Positions 52,876 through 61,130 of a stretch of DNA of 64,000 nt are shown piece after piece. Location: NCBI RefSeq assembly GCF_000013345.1, contig NC_007777.1:2108001-2172000 (forward strand), read 5' to 3'. Numbering within the stretch: the first letter of the stretch is position 1; each line of letters starts with the position of its first letter. The notes beneath the pieces are model-generated. The model saw nothing but the letters and a program-made list of their open reading frames with translations. It ran no database searches and had not been told where the DNA came from. The DNA comes from Frankia casuarinae. GTDB lineage: Bacteria > Actinomycetota > Actinomycetes > Frankiales > Frankiaceae. The position numbers and the translations under genes are program-made.

Positions 52876-53735
52876 GAGAACCGATGATCCGCAACGACTC
52901 CGACCCCCGCCCGTGCATCGACGACGCACCTCAAAACGACGAAGACGGGTGTTCGCCGCGCCACCCCTGGCGGCAGGCCACCATGCACTTCGCCGACTAC
53001 GCCCAGGCCGATGCCGCCGGCCGGGACCTCGGCGCCGCGCTGGTGGCCGCCGAAAATGATCATCTGCTGGATGCGTGGTGGTTCATCCGCAAGTCCCCCT
53101 GCTGGCGGCTCCGCTTCCAGCCGACCTCACCGGTAGACGACGCGGCAACCAAAGCGGTCCACGACCATCTCCATGCTCTGCGCGAGCGCGGCCGGATTGC
53201 CGGCTGGAGCGAAACCCTGTACGAACCGGAAACCTTCGCCTTCGGCGGCCCGCCCGCCATGCAGATCGCGCACCGGCTCTTCCACCAGGACAGCCGCCAC
53301 CTGCTCACGACCGCGCCCCGCAGCCGCGCCCGCGCCCGAGCGCTGTCGATCCTGGCCTGCGTGAGCCTGATGCGCTCCGCCGGCCAGGACTGGTACGAAC
53401 AAGGCGACATCTGGGCCCGGGTCGCCGAACACCGCCGCTGCCCACCCGACCTTGTCAGCGACAGCCGTTCCCTGGAGCCCAGCCTGACCCGCCTTCTGAG
53501 CGCACAGACGCCAGACACCAACGCCCTGGGCAAGGACGCGGATCTGGCTCACTGGATCGGTGCCTTCGGCGCCACCGGCCGTGACCTTGGCCGGCTCGCT
53601 CATGACGGCACACTCCAGCGCGGGCTACGCGCGGTCCTCGCGCACCACATCATCTTCCACTGGAACCGCGCAGGGCTATCCCACGACGCACAGGCAGTGC
53701 TCGCCCGCGCCGCAAGCACCGTGGTCCTCGGATGA
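52872..53735 (+). CDS. thiopeptide-type (SpaB-C) biosynthesis protein
   Basis: A 287-residue stand-alone SpaB_C-type elimination domain, as found in thiopeptide and FxLD clusters. HPWRQATMHFADYAQADAAG, LLDAWWFIRKSPCWRLRFQP, WSETLYEPETFAFGGPPAMQ and ARALSILACVSLMRSAGQDW follow the family pattern. The start is taken as GTG 52872 because it overlaps the lanC stop, as at the other junctions; an ATG at 52884 with GAGAGAA upstream is also possible. LanB already has its own such domain, so this second copy may act on another step or partner. Confidence 0.88.
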   Translation: MREPMIRNDSDPRPCIDDAPQNDEDGCSPRHPWRQATMHFADYAQADAAGRDLGAALVAAENDHLLDAWWFIRKSPCWRLRFQPTSPVDDAATKAVHDHLHALRERGRIAGWSETLYEPETFAFGGPPAMQIAHRLFHQDSRHLLTTAPRSRARARALSILACVSLMRSAGQDWYEQGDIWARVAEHRRCPPDLVSDSRSLEPSLTRLLSAQTPDTNALGKDADLAHWIGAFGATGRDLGRLAHDGTLQRGLRAVLAHHIIFHWNRAGLSHDAQAVLARAASTVVLG

Positions 53736-54907
53736 CCGCCAGCCCGACCACGCCGCCGCCCCTTCCCCAGACGGTGGCGAACTGGTTTCCCCTGGTACCC
53801 CGGCCGCGTCCACCGACCATCGACCGGCGACAGCGGCTCACCGAGATCGAACACCTCGCCCACTCCGCACCGGGAAACGCGCGCAGGACGACCAACGCTG
53901 CCGAGGCTCTCAACAAGGCCGCGCTCCTCGCGAGCGACTGCGGACTGCCCGACCTCGCCAAGGATCTCTGCTGGCGCCAGTTCCACGTCTTCGACAACGC
54001 CGGCCCCCAGCCCCCGGCCCTCGCGACAGCCGTACTGCAACCGCTGATCAATCTCGGCCGGCTGGAGCTCCGTGCCGATGACCCCGACCGGGCATACACG
54101 TTCTTCAACCAAATCCACCACGCGGTCCGCACCTCGACCGCCGTCGTTCTCGACGGCGTCACCGTCAACCCTGCGCGGTTGTTCGCCGACGACAACACGC
54201 TCCTCCGGGCACGCCGGTTTACCTGGACCGTCCTGCTCGGCGACGGGACACGGGCGTTGGCGCGCGCGGGCCGCTGGGACGACGCCGTTGCCCACCTCCA
54301 CCGACACCACGGCATCGGACGACGGCTCCTCGACGGCCGCCAGACCCTCATACTCGCGAGCCACCTTGCAGGAGAATCCGAAGCCGCACGCACCGCGCTC
54401 GCCACCAGTGTCACTCCGACACCCTGGGAACGAGCGGTCGCCGCCGTTCTCGGAATCCTCTGCCGACACGGCAGCGAGCCGCAGGCGATCGGAGCGGCGC
54501 TCGATGACCTCCGCGCCAGCAGCCGTGACCCGACCCACCCTGTATTCCAGAACCGGCTTGGCCTAACGCTCCTAGACCTCGCCACCGACGCCACCGACCA
54601 GAAGTGGATTGCGTCCGCGATCCTCGCCGGCCTCCGCGACGGACACGACGGGCGGTGCGCGGCTGATGCCCTCGCCCACCCCCGGCTACAACAGCACCTT
54701 TCCCCCGCCCATCGGGTCGACCTAGTCGAGCGAGTCAAGACCGCTGGAATCCAGCGACCTCCCCCGACCACCTTCCGTGACGCGATGACGACAGCCACGC
54801 TGGCCGCGGAACGCGGACTCCGCGACGCGCTCGCCGGGCCATTGGAAGGCGGCCGGTTGATTACCCGCCGTCCTGACCAGAGTGCAGCTCGCGGAGAAGC
54901 AGGTTGA
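53732..54907 (+). CDS. helical-repeat protein of lanthipeptide operon
   Basis: A 391-residue soluble protein of unknown function, composed largely of alpha-helical hairpins (NAAEALNKAALLASDCGLPD, LINLGRLELRADDPDRAYTF, RALARAGRWDDAVAHLHRHH) in the manner of TPR arrays. A proline-rich N-terminus contains WFPLVPRPRPPT. The ATG overlaps the stop of the SpaB-C gene (ATGA), so it belongs to the operon. It may be a scaffold or regulator. The 3' end overlaps the convergent dehydrogenase gene by 47 bp. Dedicated export and protease genes were not found. Confidence 0.75.
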   Translation: MTASPTTPPPLPQTVANWFPLVPRPRPPTIDRRQRLTEIEHLAHSAPGNARRTTNAAEALNKAALLASDCGLPDLAKDLCWRQFHVFDNAGPQPPALATAVLQPLINLGRLELRADDPDRAYTFFNQIHHAVRTSTAVVLDGVTVNPARLFADDNTLLRARRFTWTVLLGDGTRALARAGRWDDAVAHLHRHHGIGRRLLDGRQTLILASHLAGESEAARTALATSVTPTPWERAVAAVLGILCRHGSEPQAIGAALDDLRASSRDPTHPVFQNRLGLTLLDLATDATDQKWIASAILAGLRDGHDGRCAADALAHPRLQQHLSPAHRVDLVERVKTAGIQRPPPTTFRDAMTTATLAAERGLRDALAGPLEGGRLITRRPDQSAARGEAG

Positions 54908-55715
54908 GCGGGGCGTGCTCGATGTCTTTATGCTCGTACCAGGTGCGGAGGAGTTCTTCCGCTCCGCGGAGCATCGCGTCCGGCAGTCCGACGGTCCGGT
55001 AGCTCTCGGCCGCTTGGGCGAGTTCGGGTCCCCACCGCCAAGCGCGGGCCGCGACAGTGGCGAAGAAGTCTGGTTCGGCGAGCGCCGGTCGGCTTCGTCT
55101 GCGGGCCTCGTCGGTGAGCGCTTGCTGGACGCCGTATTCGGCGGCCAGTGCGTGCGCGAGCGCGGCGAGAACCCGCGACGTCTTCGCGAACGACGAGTGG
55201 GCGATCTTCAAGGCGGACGCTGCGCCCACCTGGCCGTCGAACACGATGACCTGCACGGTTGATCCGGTGAACAGCCCGGAGATCTCGCCGGCGTGGCGGG
55301 CATCCCCGGCCAGGTACATGCGTGTGGTGTCCTGCCGTGTCGGGACCGGGCCGATGAGGCAAGCATCAACGATGGTGCCGCCCGCAGCGGTCATGAGCCG
55401 CTCGATGGCGCGCATACGTTCCGGGTTGACGGCATTGGCGTCTACGTACAGACCCGTAAACCCCGCCGCGGCCACCGCCCGTGCCACGTCAAGCGCGGCC
55501 TCCGGTGGACACAACGACATCAGGATCTCGGTGCTGTCGCAGAGGTCGTCCAGGCGGCTGACGGGCAGCAGGCCGGCATCCTGGGCCCGTTGCAACGTCT
55601 GCGGGCTTCGTCCCGTGGGGCAGTACAGCACCTCGTGCCCTGCGGTCCGCAAGATCTCGCCGATCCGCGCGCCCATGCTCCCCGGGTGTAGCAGCCCAAT
55701 CCGGCGGGGCGTCAC
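54861..55715 (-). CDS. NAD(P)-dependent beta-hydroxyacid dehydrogenase-like protein
   Basis: A 284-residue member of the 6-phosphogluconate/3-hydroxyisobutyrate dehydrogenase superfamily. The cofactor loop is RIGLLHPGSMGARIGEILRT, a variant with His-Pro. LYVDANAVNPERMRAIERL occupies the substrate-motif position. GQVGAASALKIAHSSFAKTS contains the catalytic-position Lys, followed by a DUF1932-like helical C-terminus. The start is GTG at 55715. Its end overlaps the lanthipeptide-operon gene on the other strand, so the two may affect each other's transcription. Confidence 0.83.
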   Translation of the reverse strand: MTPRRIGLLHPGSMGARIGEILRTAGHEVLYCPTGRSPQTLQRAQDAGLLPVSRLDDLCDSTEILMSLCPPEAALDVARAVAAAGFTGLYVDANAVNPERMRAIERLMTAAGGTIVDACLIGPVPTRQDTTRMYLAGDARHAGEISGLFTGSTVQVIVFDGQVGAASALKIAHSSFAKTSRVLAALAHALAAEYGVQQALTDEARRRSRPALAEPDFFATVAARAWRWGPELAQAAESYRTVGLPDAMLRGAEELLRTWYEHKDIEHAPLNLLLRELHSGQDGG

Positions 55716-55730
55716 GAGACCTGGTCTCCT

Positions 55731-55928
55731 TCATAGCCGGCGGCCGAGGGATTTGCTGCCGTAGGCCGGGACCGCACCACCATCTCTGATCTGATCGCGC
55801 AGCCCGACGGCGAGTGCCTGCCCTCGGTAGGCCGGCCGGTCGAGAATGGTCAGCACCTGGGTGAGGCGTCTCGCACTCTCGACGCGCCGGACCGACAACA
55901 TTTCGATCACGATACGGACCGCGGACAT
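55731..55928 (-). CDS. small hypothetical protein
   Basis: A 65-residue open frame with a protein-like sequence (SAVRIVIEMLSVRRVESARR ... VLTILDRPAYRGQALAVGLR). ATG at 55928. It lies 15 bp before the dehydrogenase gene and 23 bp after the module B DCoH gene, on the same strand. No family recognised; support is by position and composition only. Confidence 0.4.
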   Translation of the reverse strand: MSAVRIVIEMLSVRRVESARRLTQVLTILDRPAYRGQALAVGLRDQIRDGGAVPAYGSKSLGRRL

Positions 55929-55951
55929 CGAGGGGACAATGCGCCGTCAAG

Positions 55952-56266
55952 TCAGAGCGGTTCGGCATTGTGGGCCTGGGCGATGGCCTCGATGCGCCGT
56001 GCGAGATCGAAGTCGGCGGTGGTGATCTGATGCCCGGCGTCGTGGGTGGTGATCCCGAAGCGGATGCTATCCCAGCGCAGGTCGATGTCCGCATGGTGGC
56101 CGATCAGCCGCTCGACGTCGGCAACGTGCACGATCAGGGCGACTCCACCGTGGTAACGGACGCGGAACGACTTGGTGATCTCCTGGCCAGCACGGGCCCA
56201 GCCGGATAGCTCGCGCAGCTGCGCCTCGATCTCGTCGTCGGCCAGGGGCACGGGAGCGTCCGCCAC
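55952..56266 (-). CDS. pterin-4a-carbinolamine dehydratase (DCoH), module B
   Basis: A 104-residue PCD/DCoH protein, closely similar to the module A copy. The catalytic block is VERLIGHHADIDLRWDSIRF and the second block ITTHDAGHQITTADFDLARR. The start is GTG at 56266, one base after the TGA of the regulator gene, so the two are co-translated. The repeated pairing with XRE regulators suggests a role linked to them, as either a cofactor enzyme or a protein partner. Confidence 0.9.
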   Translation of the reverse strand: MADAPVPLADDEIEAQLRELSGWARAGQEITKSFRVRYHGGVALIVHVADVERLIGHHADIDLRWDSIRFGITTHDAGHQITTADFDLARRIEAIAQAHNAEPL

Positions 56267-56267
56267 G

Positions 56268-57722
56268 TCAGGTCTCCTTCTCCGGGGCGAAGATCTCATC
56301 GATGTCGCGGCCGACGGCCGCGCCTTTCAAGGGTTGCGCCGCTTGTCGTAGGCCGGCGAGCTCGCGGCGAATCCGCACGGACCCAGTTTCCACCGCCAGG
56401 GCCGCCGCAAGTCGCCCGGCATCGACCGCGCGCCCGACGTCGCCGCTCTGGACGCACGCGGTGGCCTGCCGGGCGAGAAAAACACCGCGGTCTCGCCGGG
56501 CGTTGGCAGGCGTCGTGTCGAGGATCTGCCGCCACAGGCCGGCAGCGGCCGTAACCAGGCCCAAGCGTCCGTAGCAGGTGGCGCGTTGCACCTCCAGGTA
56601 GGCCGACGTGCGACGGCATGCGTTGCCCCACGGCAGGCCGTCGTCGCATCTCTCGACGAGCGGAGCCGCCTGGTCCAGGGCGGAGTCGACGGTGGCGCGG
56701 TCTCCGACGAGTGACGCGCCGTGGGCCTGCTGCTGGAGCGCCAGGACCCGCATCTTCGGGCTGAGTCGACCGGCGTCGGCCAGGACCGCGCCACACAGGT
56801 CGAGCGCGCCGAGCCCGTCAGCAAGATCTGTGCGGACTGATGCGTGGTTGAGCAGCGCGTAGGCGACGAGCTGCGGGTCCCGGGAGCGTTGTGCGACCTC
56901 CAAAGCGACGCCCCGCCAGACGGACGAAGTTTCAAGGTCACCGGCATCCTGATGGAGCCAGCCGATCAGCGAGGCATAGGCCGCGCTGGAGCGCAGGAGG
57001 GCCAGCCGCGTCTCCCCGCGTGCGGTCGCCACCAGGTTGCTGATGAGCGTGTGCTGAACGGTGACGGTACTGATCAGCTCGCGGGGACCGAGCATCACGT
57101 CCGCTCGGTAGTGGCCCTCCAGCTGCTGGCCGAAGTAGTCGACGAGCGCCGGGTCGACGTGCCGCGGGGCGGTTCTCCCGAACGTGAGCGCGGTAGCCGT
57201 CGCGGTGACGAAGTCGCGTCGGTCGATGTGGGCCGGAGAGCCTGGCTGGACGAGCCCCCGGGCGGAAGGAGCAGCCCGGGGCGCAGGCAGAATGCGGCCA
57301 GCGGCAGGCTCGATGCGATCAACGCGGCTGATCAAGAGGGTGTCGGCGGGAGTGAAGTGTTCGCGGTCGTCGAGGTCGATGAGGTTGTGGATGTTGGTGC
57401 CGTAGACCTCGGCGAGCAGCGCGAGGAGCTGGGGGGTGGGCCGGCGGCGGTTGTTGGGGAGCGGCCAGTTCTCCAGCTCGGACAGGCGGGGGCCGTCCAT
57501 CGGGGCGGCGCCACGGGGGTCGAGGCCGACCTGGGCGGCGTGGCTGTTGATGTGTCCGGCGGCTTGTACTTGGGACCAGCCGTGCGCGTGGCGGTGCGCG
57601 GCGCGGGGGCGGTAGCCGTAGCGGCGGGCGAACTCGACGGCGATTTCGTCGTGGGACATGCCGGCCGCGCGCATCCGCGCCCGCAGCTCGTCCTGTTCCG
57701 CCCGCCGGCTGGACCTACTCAC
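56268..57722 (-). CDS. XRE-family regulator with helical C-terminus, module B
   Basis: A 484-residue paralogue of the module A and C regulators. The DNA-binding domain has HGWSQVQAAGHINSHAAQVG and TPQLLALLAEVYGTNIHNLI. It is followed by RRDFVTATATALTFG and the helical sensor (VDPALVDYFGQQLEGHYRAD, ALQQQAHGASLVGDRATVDS, YLEVQRATCYGRLGLVTAAA). The start is GTG at 57722. Its first 120 or so codons are identical in DNA to those of module C apart from the start codon, whereas the C-terminal parts are only moderately similar. Confidence 0.9.
   Translation of the reverse strand: MSRSSRRAEQDELRARMRAAGMSHDEIAVEFARRYGYRPRAAHRHAHGWSQVQAAGHINSHAAQVGLDPRGAAPMDGPRLSELENWPLPNNRRRPTPQLLALLAEVYGTNIHNLIDLDDREHFTPADTLLISRVDRIEPAAGRILPAPRAAPSARGLVQPGSPAHIDRRDFVTATATALTFGRTAPRHVDPALVDYFGQQLEGHYRADVMLGPRELISTVTVQHTLISNLVATARGETRLALLRSSAAYASLIGWLHQDAGDLETSSVWRGVALEVAQRSRDPQLVAYALLNHASVRTDLADGLGALDLCGAVLADAGRLSPKMRVLALQQQAHGASLVGDRATVDSALDQAAPLVERCDDGLPWGNACRRTSAYLEVQRATCYGRLGLVTAAAGLWRQILDTTPANARRDRGVFLARQATACVQSGDVGRAVDAGRLAAALAVETGSVRIRRELAGLRQAAQPLKGAAVGRDIDEIFAPEKET
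57357..57721. repeat. 365-bp identical block, copy 1 (with 59342-59706)
   Basis: Read base by base, 57357-57721 and 59342-59706 appear identical. The block covers the DNA-binding domain codons of regulators B and C and stops abruptly on both sides, at the start codon and just after the LIDLDDREH codons. The flanks are clearly diverged. This is a footprint of recent recombination or gene conversion. Confidence 0.85.
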
Positions 57723-57855
57723 TCCAACGCCCCGCTATCTTCTCCACCAGTGTGTCGGCGGCTTTGAACGTACGAAAAGGATTCGTGCACGCCGCGGCGA
57801 ATCGCCGTCACAGCCTACCTCCTTTCGCGGCGTTGAACGAATACCCGGTTCTATT

Positions 57856-58155
57856 TTATCGTGCGCCATGCGCTGACGCGATTTCCTGAATGCGCCTGGC
57901 GAGCTCGATGTCGTGTTCGGCGACGTAGCCGCCGATGTCGCTGGAGCTGATCGACACATGCACGGTCTTGTATCCGAGTGTCGCGTCGGAGTGGTGGCCG
58001 AACTCGTCCTGGATCGCGGCGATGTGCACGATGAACGCGGCGCCCTGGATGTGGGGTATCGAGTAGAGCCGTTCGATCCGCCGGCCGTCGGTCGTCCATC
58101 CGTCCAGGGTCTTGAGGTGTTCGTCGATCATGTCTCGGGTCAGCGCCTCAGCCAT
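57856..58155 (-). CDS. DCoH-family protein, module C (divergent)
   Basis: A 99-residue DCoH-family protein more distant from copies A and B. IQDEFGHHSDATLGYKTVHV keeps the HH-x-D core, but the second block (ISSSDIGGYVAEHDIELARR) is altered. The ATG at 58155 overlaps the end of the module C regulator by 8 bp. The catalytic His pair is retained, so dehydratase activity is possible. Divergence from A and B suggests an older duplication or a different partner. Confidence 0.88.
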   Translation of the reverse strand: MAEALTRDMIDEHLKTLDGWTTDGRRIERLYSIPHIQGAAFIVHIAAIQDEFGHHSDATLGYKTVHVSISSSDIGGYVAEHDIELARRIQEIASAHGAR

Positions 58156-59707
58156 GCTCTCTCCCGGTCTCGTCGGTGGTGAAGGGTGTGAGCACGTCGG
58201 CGAGCTCCTGGCCGAGGGGGTGCGCGCGCCACGGAGCCATCGCCGCCGCGACCGCGGCCAGTTCTCGCCGGGCCCGCGCGGAGCCGGTCTCCACCGCGAG
58301 CGCGCTGGCCTGGCGCGTGAGGTCTACCGCCCGCTCTGGTTCTCCCTGCCGCGCGGCGGCGACCGCGTGGCGCGCTGACCAGACCCCGACGTCCCGGCGG
58401 GCAGAGGCCGGGGCAGCGGGGATGATCTGCTGCCAGAGGCGGTCAGCGTCGTCGGCGAGACCCAGCCGTCCATAGCAGGTTGCACGCTGCACTTCGACGT
58501 AGCCGTCGGTGCGGCGGCAGGCCGTGCCGTATTCCTCGACCTCGACGTGCTCCACGAGCCGGCCGGCCTGATCGAGGAGGAGATCAACCTGGCGACGGTC
58601 ACCGCGCAGCGACGCGCCGTGTGCCTGCTGCTGCAAGGCGAACACCTGGACTTCGGGTGCCAGCTGCCGGGCGTCACCCAGCGCGGCCTGGCACAGGTCG
58701 ATCACGGCCGCCGCGTTTCCCAGGTCGGTGAAGGCCATCGCCCGATCGACCAGCGCGCAGGCGACGGCGTCGCGTTCCCCGCAGCGGTGGGCCAGTTCCA
58801 AGGCCGCGTCGTGGCAGCGCATCGCGGCGACCGCGTCTCCCGCGTCGAGCCACAGCCAGGCCGCGAACGCGGCGAACGAGGAGCCGACCTTCGCCAGGCC
58901 CCGGCGGGTCGACCCGTCCGCGGCATCCAGCAGTTGCGTGATGACCTCGTATTGGGAGGCGACCGTGCCGATCAGGGCGCCGGCGCCGAGCAGCATGTCC
59001 GCGTGGTAGTGGCCCTGGAGCTGGCCGTCGAAGTAGGAGATGAGCGCCGGGTCGACGTGGCGGGCGCGGCCGGCGCCGGCCAGACCCGCCACTACTGCTG
59101 ATCCCGCGAGAAGAGTGAACCCGCGGCGGCCGAGAGCGTCCACCCACTCCATGCTTCCAGCAGGCCCGTCGAGACGCAGCCCCCTGGCCGCACCATGACC
59201 GCGTCCCGACTGGACGCACGGGGCCGTGGGGCTGAAACACGGGGCCGCGGGCAGTGCAAGGTTCACCGGTGATCCCGTCGGCGGCGTTGGCCGAGCGTCC
59301 TGGCGTGTGGTGGTGATGACCAGCATGTCTGCTGGGGGCATGTGTTCGCGGTCGTCGAGGTCGATGAGGTTGTGGATGTTGGTGCCGTAGACCTCGGCGA
59401 GCAGCGCGAGGAGCTGGGGGGTGGGCCGGCGGCGGTTGTTGGGGAGCGGCCAGTTCTCCAGCTCGGACAGGCGGGGGCCGTCCATCGGGGCGGCGCCACG
59501 GGGGTCGAGGCCGACCTGGGCGGCGTGGCTGTTGATGTGTCCGGCGGCTTGTACTTGGGACCAGCCGTGCGCGTGGCGGTGCGCGGCGCGGGGGCGGTAG
59601 CCGTAGCGGCGGGCGAACTCGACGGCGATTTCGTCGTGGGACATGCCGGCCGCGCGCATCCGCGCCCGCAGCTCGTCCTGTTCCGCCCGCCGGCTGGACC
59701 TACTCAT
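58148..59707 (-). CDS. XRE-family regulator with helical C-terminus, module C
   Basis: A 519-residue paralogue of regulators A and B, starting at ATG 59707. After the DNA-binding domain, which is identical to B, it has a linker of about 75 residues rich in Pro and Ala, then LGRRGFTLLAGSAVVAGLAG and the helical sensor (VDPALISYFDGQLQGHYHAD, ALQQQAHGASLRGDRRQVDL, YVEVQRATCYGRLGLADDAD). The hydrophobic RRxF segment could be a buried helix or a membrane contact. It overlaps the DCoH gene that follows. Likely autoregulated, but no operator was identified. Confidence 0.9.
   Translation of the reverse strand: MSRSSRRAEQDELRARMRAAGMSHDEIAVEFARRYGYRPRAAHRHAHGWSQVQAAGHINSHAAQVGLDPRGAAPMDGPRLSELENWPLPNNRRRPTPQLLALLAEVYGTNIHNLIDLDDREHMPPADMLVITTTRQDARPTPPTGSPVNLALPAAPCFSPTAPCVQSGRGHGAARGLRLDGPAGSMEWVDALGRRGFTLLAGSAVVAGLAGAGRARHVDPALISYFDGQLQGHYHADMLLGAGALIGTVASQYEVITQLLDAADGSTRRGLAKVGSSFAAFAAWLWLDAGDAVAAMRCHDAALELAHRCGERDAVACALVDRAMAFTDLGNAAAVIDLCQAALGDARQLAPEVQVFALQQQAHGASLRGDRRQVDLLLDQAGRLVEHVEVEEYGTACRRTDGYVEVQRATCYGRLGLADDADRLWQQIIPAAPASARRDVGVWSARHAVAAARQGEPERAVDLTRQASALAVETGSARARRELAAVAAAMAPWRAHPLGQELADVLTPFTTDETGREHG
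59342..59706. repeat. 365-bp identical block, copy 2 (with 57357-57721)
   Basis: Second copy of the block described at 57357-57721. It encodes the complete DNA-binding domain of regulator C. Because the two regulators would then recognise the same DNA, they probably share or compete for targets. Confidence 0.85.
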
Positions 59708-60108
59708 GCTTTCTCCGCGGACCTGTCCGGTCCCCGAGCACGTCCTCCGCCGGCATTTCGGGGCAAACAGGTGCCGCGCCGCCTGCTCGGCCTCCACCGT
59801 CGCGGTCGGTGCTGTCGGTTGCCGAGGTGAGCACCAGGCTTCTCCTCCGCTCGGCCGGCGGGTGACGGTCTGTCAACCCTACGACGTCGTGGATCTATCC
59901 GGCGTCGATGGATCAGTAGGGGCACGGCGCGCACAGCACGAAGATCAAGCCGGGCGCGGCGCTCCACCAGGATGCCCGGCGTCATGAGCGGAGACATTCC
60001 CCTCGTCGCGAACCTTTTCTTCGGCTGCTATGAAGCCGCTGATCTGCGGAAACGACGTGCGGCAGTGCGATTTGTTCGGCGCCACACGGGCCAAGAGTTC
60101 GCGGACCT
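59708..60108. other. intergenic region
   Basis: About 400 bp between regulator C and the small-protein operon, containing the regulator's promoter. A plus-strand frame of 67 codons (59972-60175) overlaps the minus-strand gene and has no family resemblance. No other feature seen. Confidence 0.4.
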
Positions 60109-60420
60109 CTATCGAGCCGGCCGGGTGCTTGTGGCAACCGACTCGTGGGGGCTGGCACCGCAACAGCGCACATAGATGATCATGGCGGCGATGTCGACGC
60201 GGGTACGGGCCTCGTCCAAGCCCAGGCCGAGCCGTGCGGCCCGGTCATAGTCGTCCAAGGCCGAGCACAGGTCGGCCCAGTCGGGGTCCGTCGGGTCGAG
60301 CGGTGGGGTGAAGGTGGCGAGCAGACTCGCCAGTTTTTCGGGGGGCAGGAGTTCGCGCATACGCGCGAGCAGAACGATGGGACGGAGCGCGGGCGGGACT
60401 GTGTGTCGGTGAGATCGCAT
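60109..60420 (-). CDS. hypothetical small protein
   Basis: A 103-residue soluble protein (IVLLARMRELLPPEKLASLL ... DWADLCSALDDYDRAARLGL, then DEARTRVDIAAMIIYVRCCG), mostly helical. ATG at 60420. It is the last gene of the minus-strand operon, 45 bp after the preceding gene. No family recognised. Confidence 0.6.
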   Translation of the reverse strand: MRSHRHTVPPALRPIVLLARMRELLPPEKLASLLATFTPPLDPTDPDWADLCSALDDYDRAARLGLGLDEARTRVDIAAMIIYVRCCGASPHESVATSTRPAR

Positions 60421-60465
60421 GGAGGTGGCTTCGTTGTTGGCGGTCCGGGTCGGCGTGGAGCCGCC

Positions 60466-60753
60466 TCACCGCCGGCCGCGACGGAATCGCGGCCGGGACC
60501 CGGACCGGGGAGGGGAAAACGAGGAGAAGCTGCCGACCATCTGTCCATCGGTGCTGATGAGGGCCACGTAGCCGTCGAAGCGCAGTCCCCAGGCGACGAC
60601 GTGGATATCGCCGTAGGAGGGTTCGGCGACGATCGCGAACAGACGGGGCGCCAGGACGTGCACGAGCGCACTGAGCAAACCCACGTCGGCCTGACCCGGC
60701 AGGTCGGCGTCGACGATGGCGGGGCTGTCGGTGTGGGGATAGTCGACGGTCAC
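60466..60753 (-). CDS. hypothetical small protein
   Basis: A 95-residue protein (DVGLLSALVHVLAPRLFAIV ... DIHVVAWGLRFDGYVALIST) with a basic, Arg-rich tail. The start is GTG at 60753, overlapping the stop of the DUF6907-like gene (GTGA). Alternating strands and helices suggest a small globular fold. Function unknown. Confidence 0.6.
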   Translation of the reverse strand: MTVDYPHTDSPAIVDADLPGQADVGLLSALVHVLAPRLFAIVAEPSYGDIHVVAWGLRFDGYVALISTDGQMVGSFSSFSPPRSGSRPRFRRGRR

Positions 60754-61130
60754 GGTTGTTCTCCGGCCGGTGGTCTGGGTACCGCCCCTTGTTTCGAGGG
60801 CGGGTGTGCTGGAGCGTCGCGGGCCGCGGTGACGGCCCGGCTGAGGGCGGTGGCGAGAGCGTCGGCTTCGTCGAGGGTGAGGGCCTCGCTGTCGGGGTCG
60901 TCGTCCCCGACAGCGAGGGAGATCAGGGGGTCGTAGATGGTCGTGGAGGTCACGTACTGTTCGATGGCCACCTGGACGGCGGTGCCCTCGCGTATCCCGG
61001 CGATCTCTGGCAGGTCGATCACGATGAACGCGGAGATGTGGTAGTCGCCGGGGCCTGCCGGCTCTACCTGGAGGTGGCCGGTTGGCTGGTCGCACCACGG
61101 TGGGCAGGCGGCGTCCACAGGCTCGCTCAC
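60750..61130 (-). CDS. DUF6907-like protein
   Basis: A 126-residue protein with an N-terminal CPPWC...H motif (ACPPWCDQPTGH), a probable small metal site. A beta-rich part (YHISAFIVIDLPEIAG) and a helix ending the domain (LTLDEADALATALSRAVTAA) follow. This pattern is seen in small actinobacterial proteins annotated as DUF6907. The start is GTG at 61130, overlapping the HATPase stop. Function unknown. Confidence 0.72.
   Translation of the reverse strand: MSEPVDAACPPWCDQPTGHLQVEPAGPGDYHISAFIVIDLPEIAGIREGTAVQVAIEQYVTSTTIYDPLISLAVGDDDPDSEALTLDEADALATALSRAVTAARDAPAHPPSKQGAVPRPPAGEQP

Noticed and set aside
59972-60175. 67-codon plus-strand frame
   Set aside because: Overlaps the better-supported minus-strand gene at 60109-60420 and has no recognisable domain or ribosome site.
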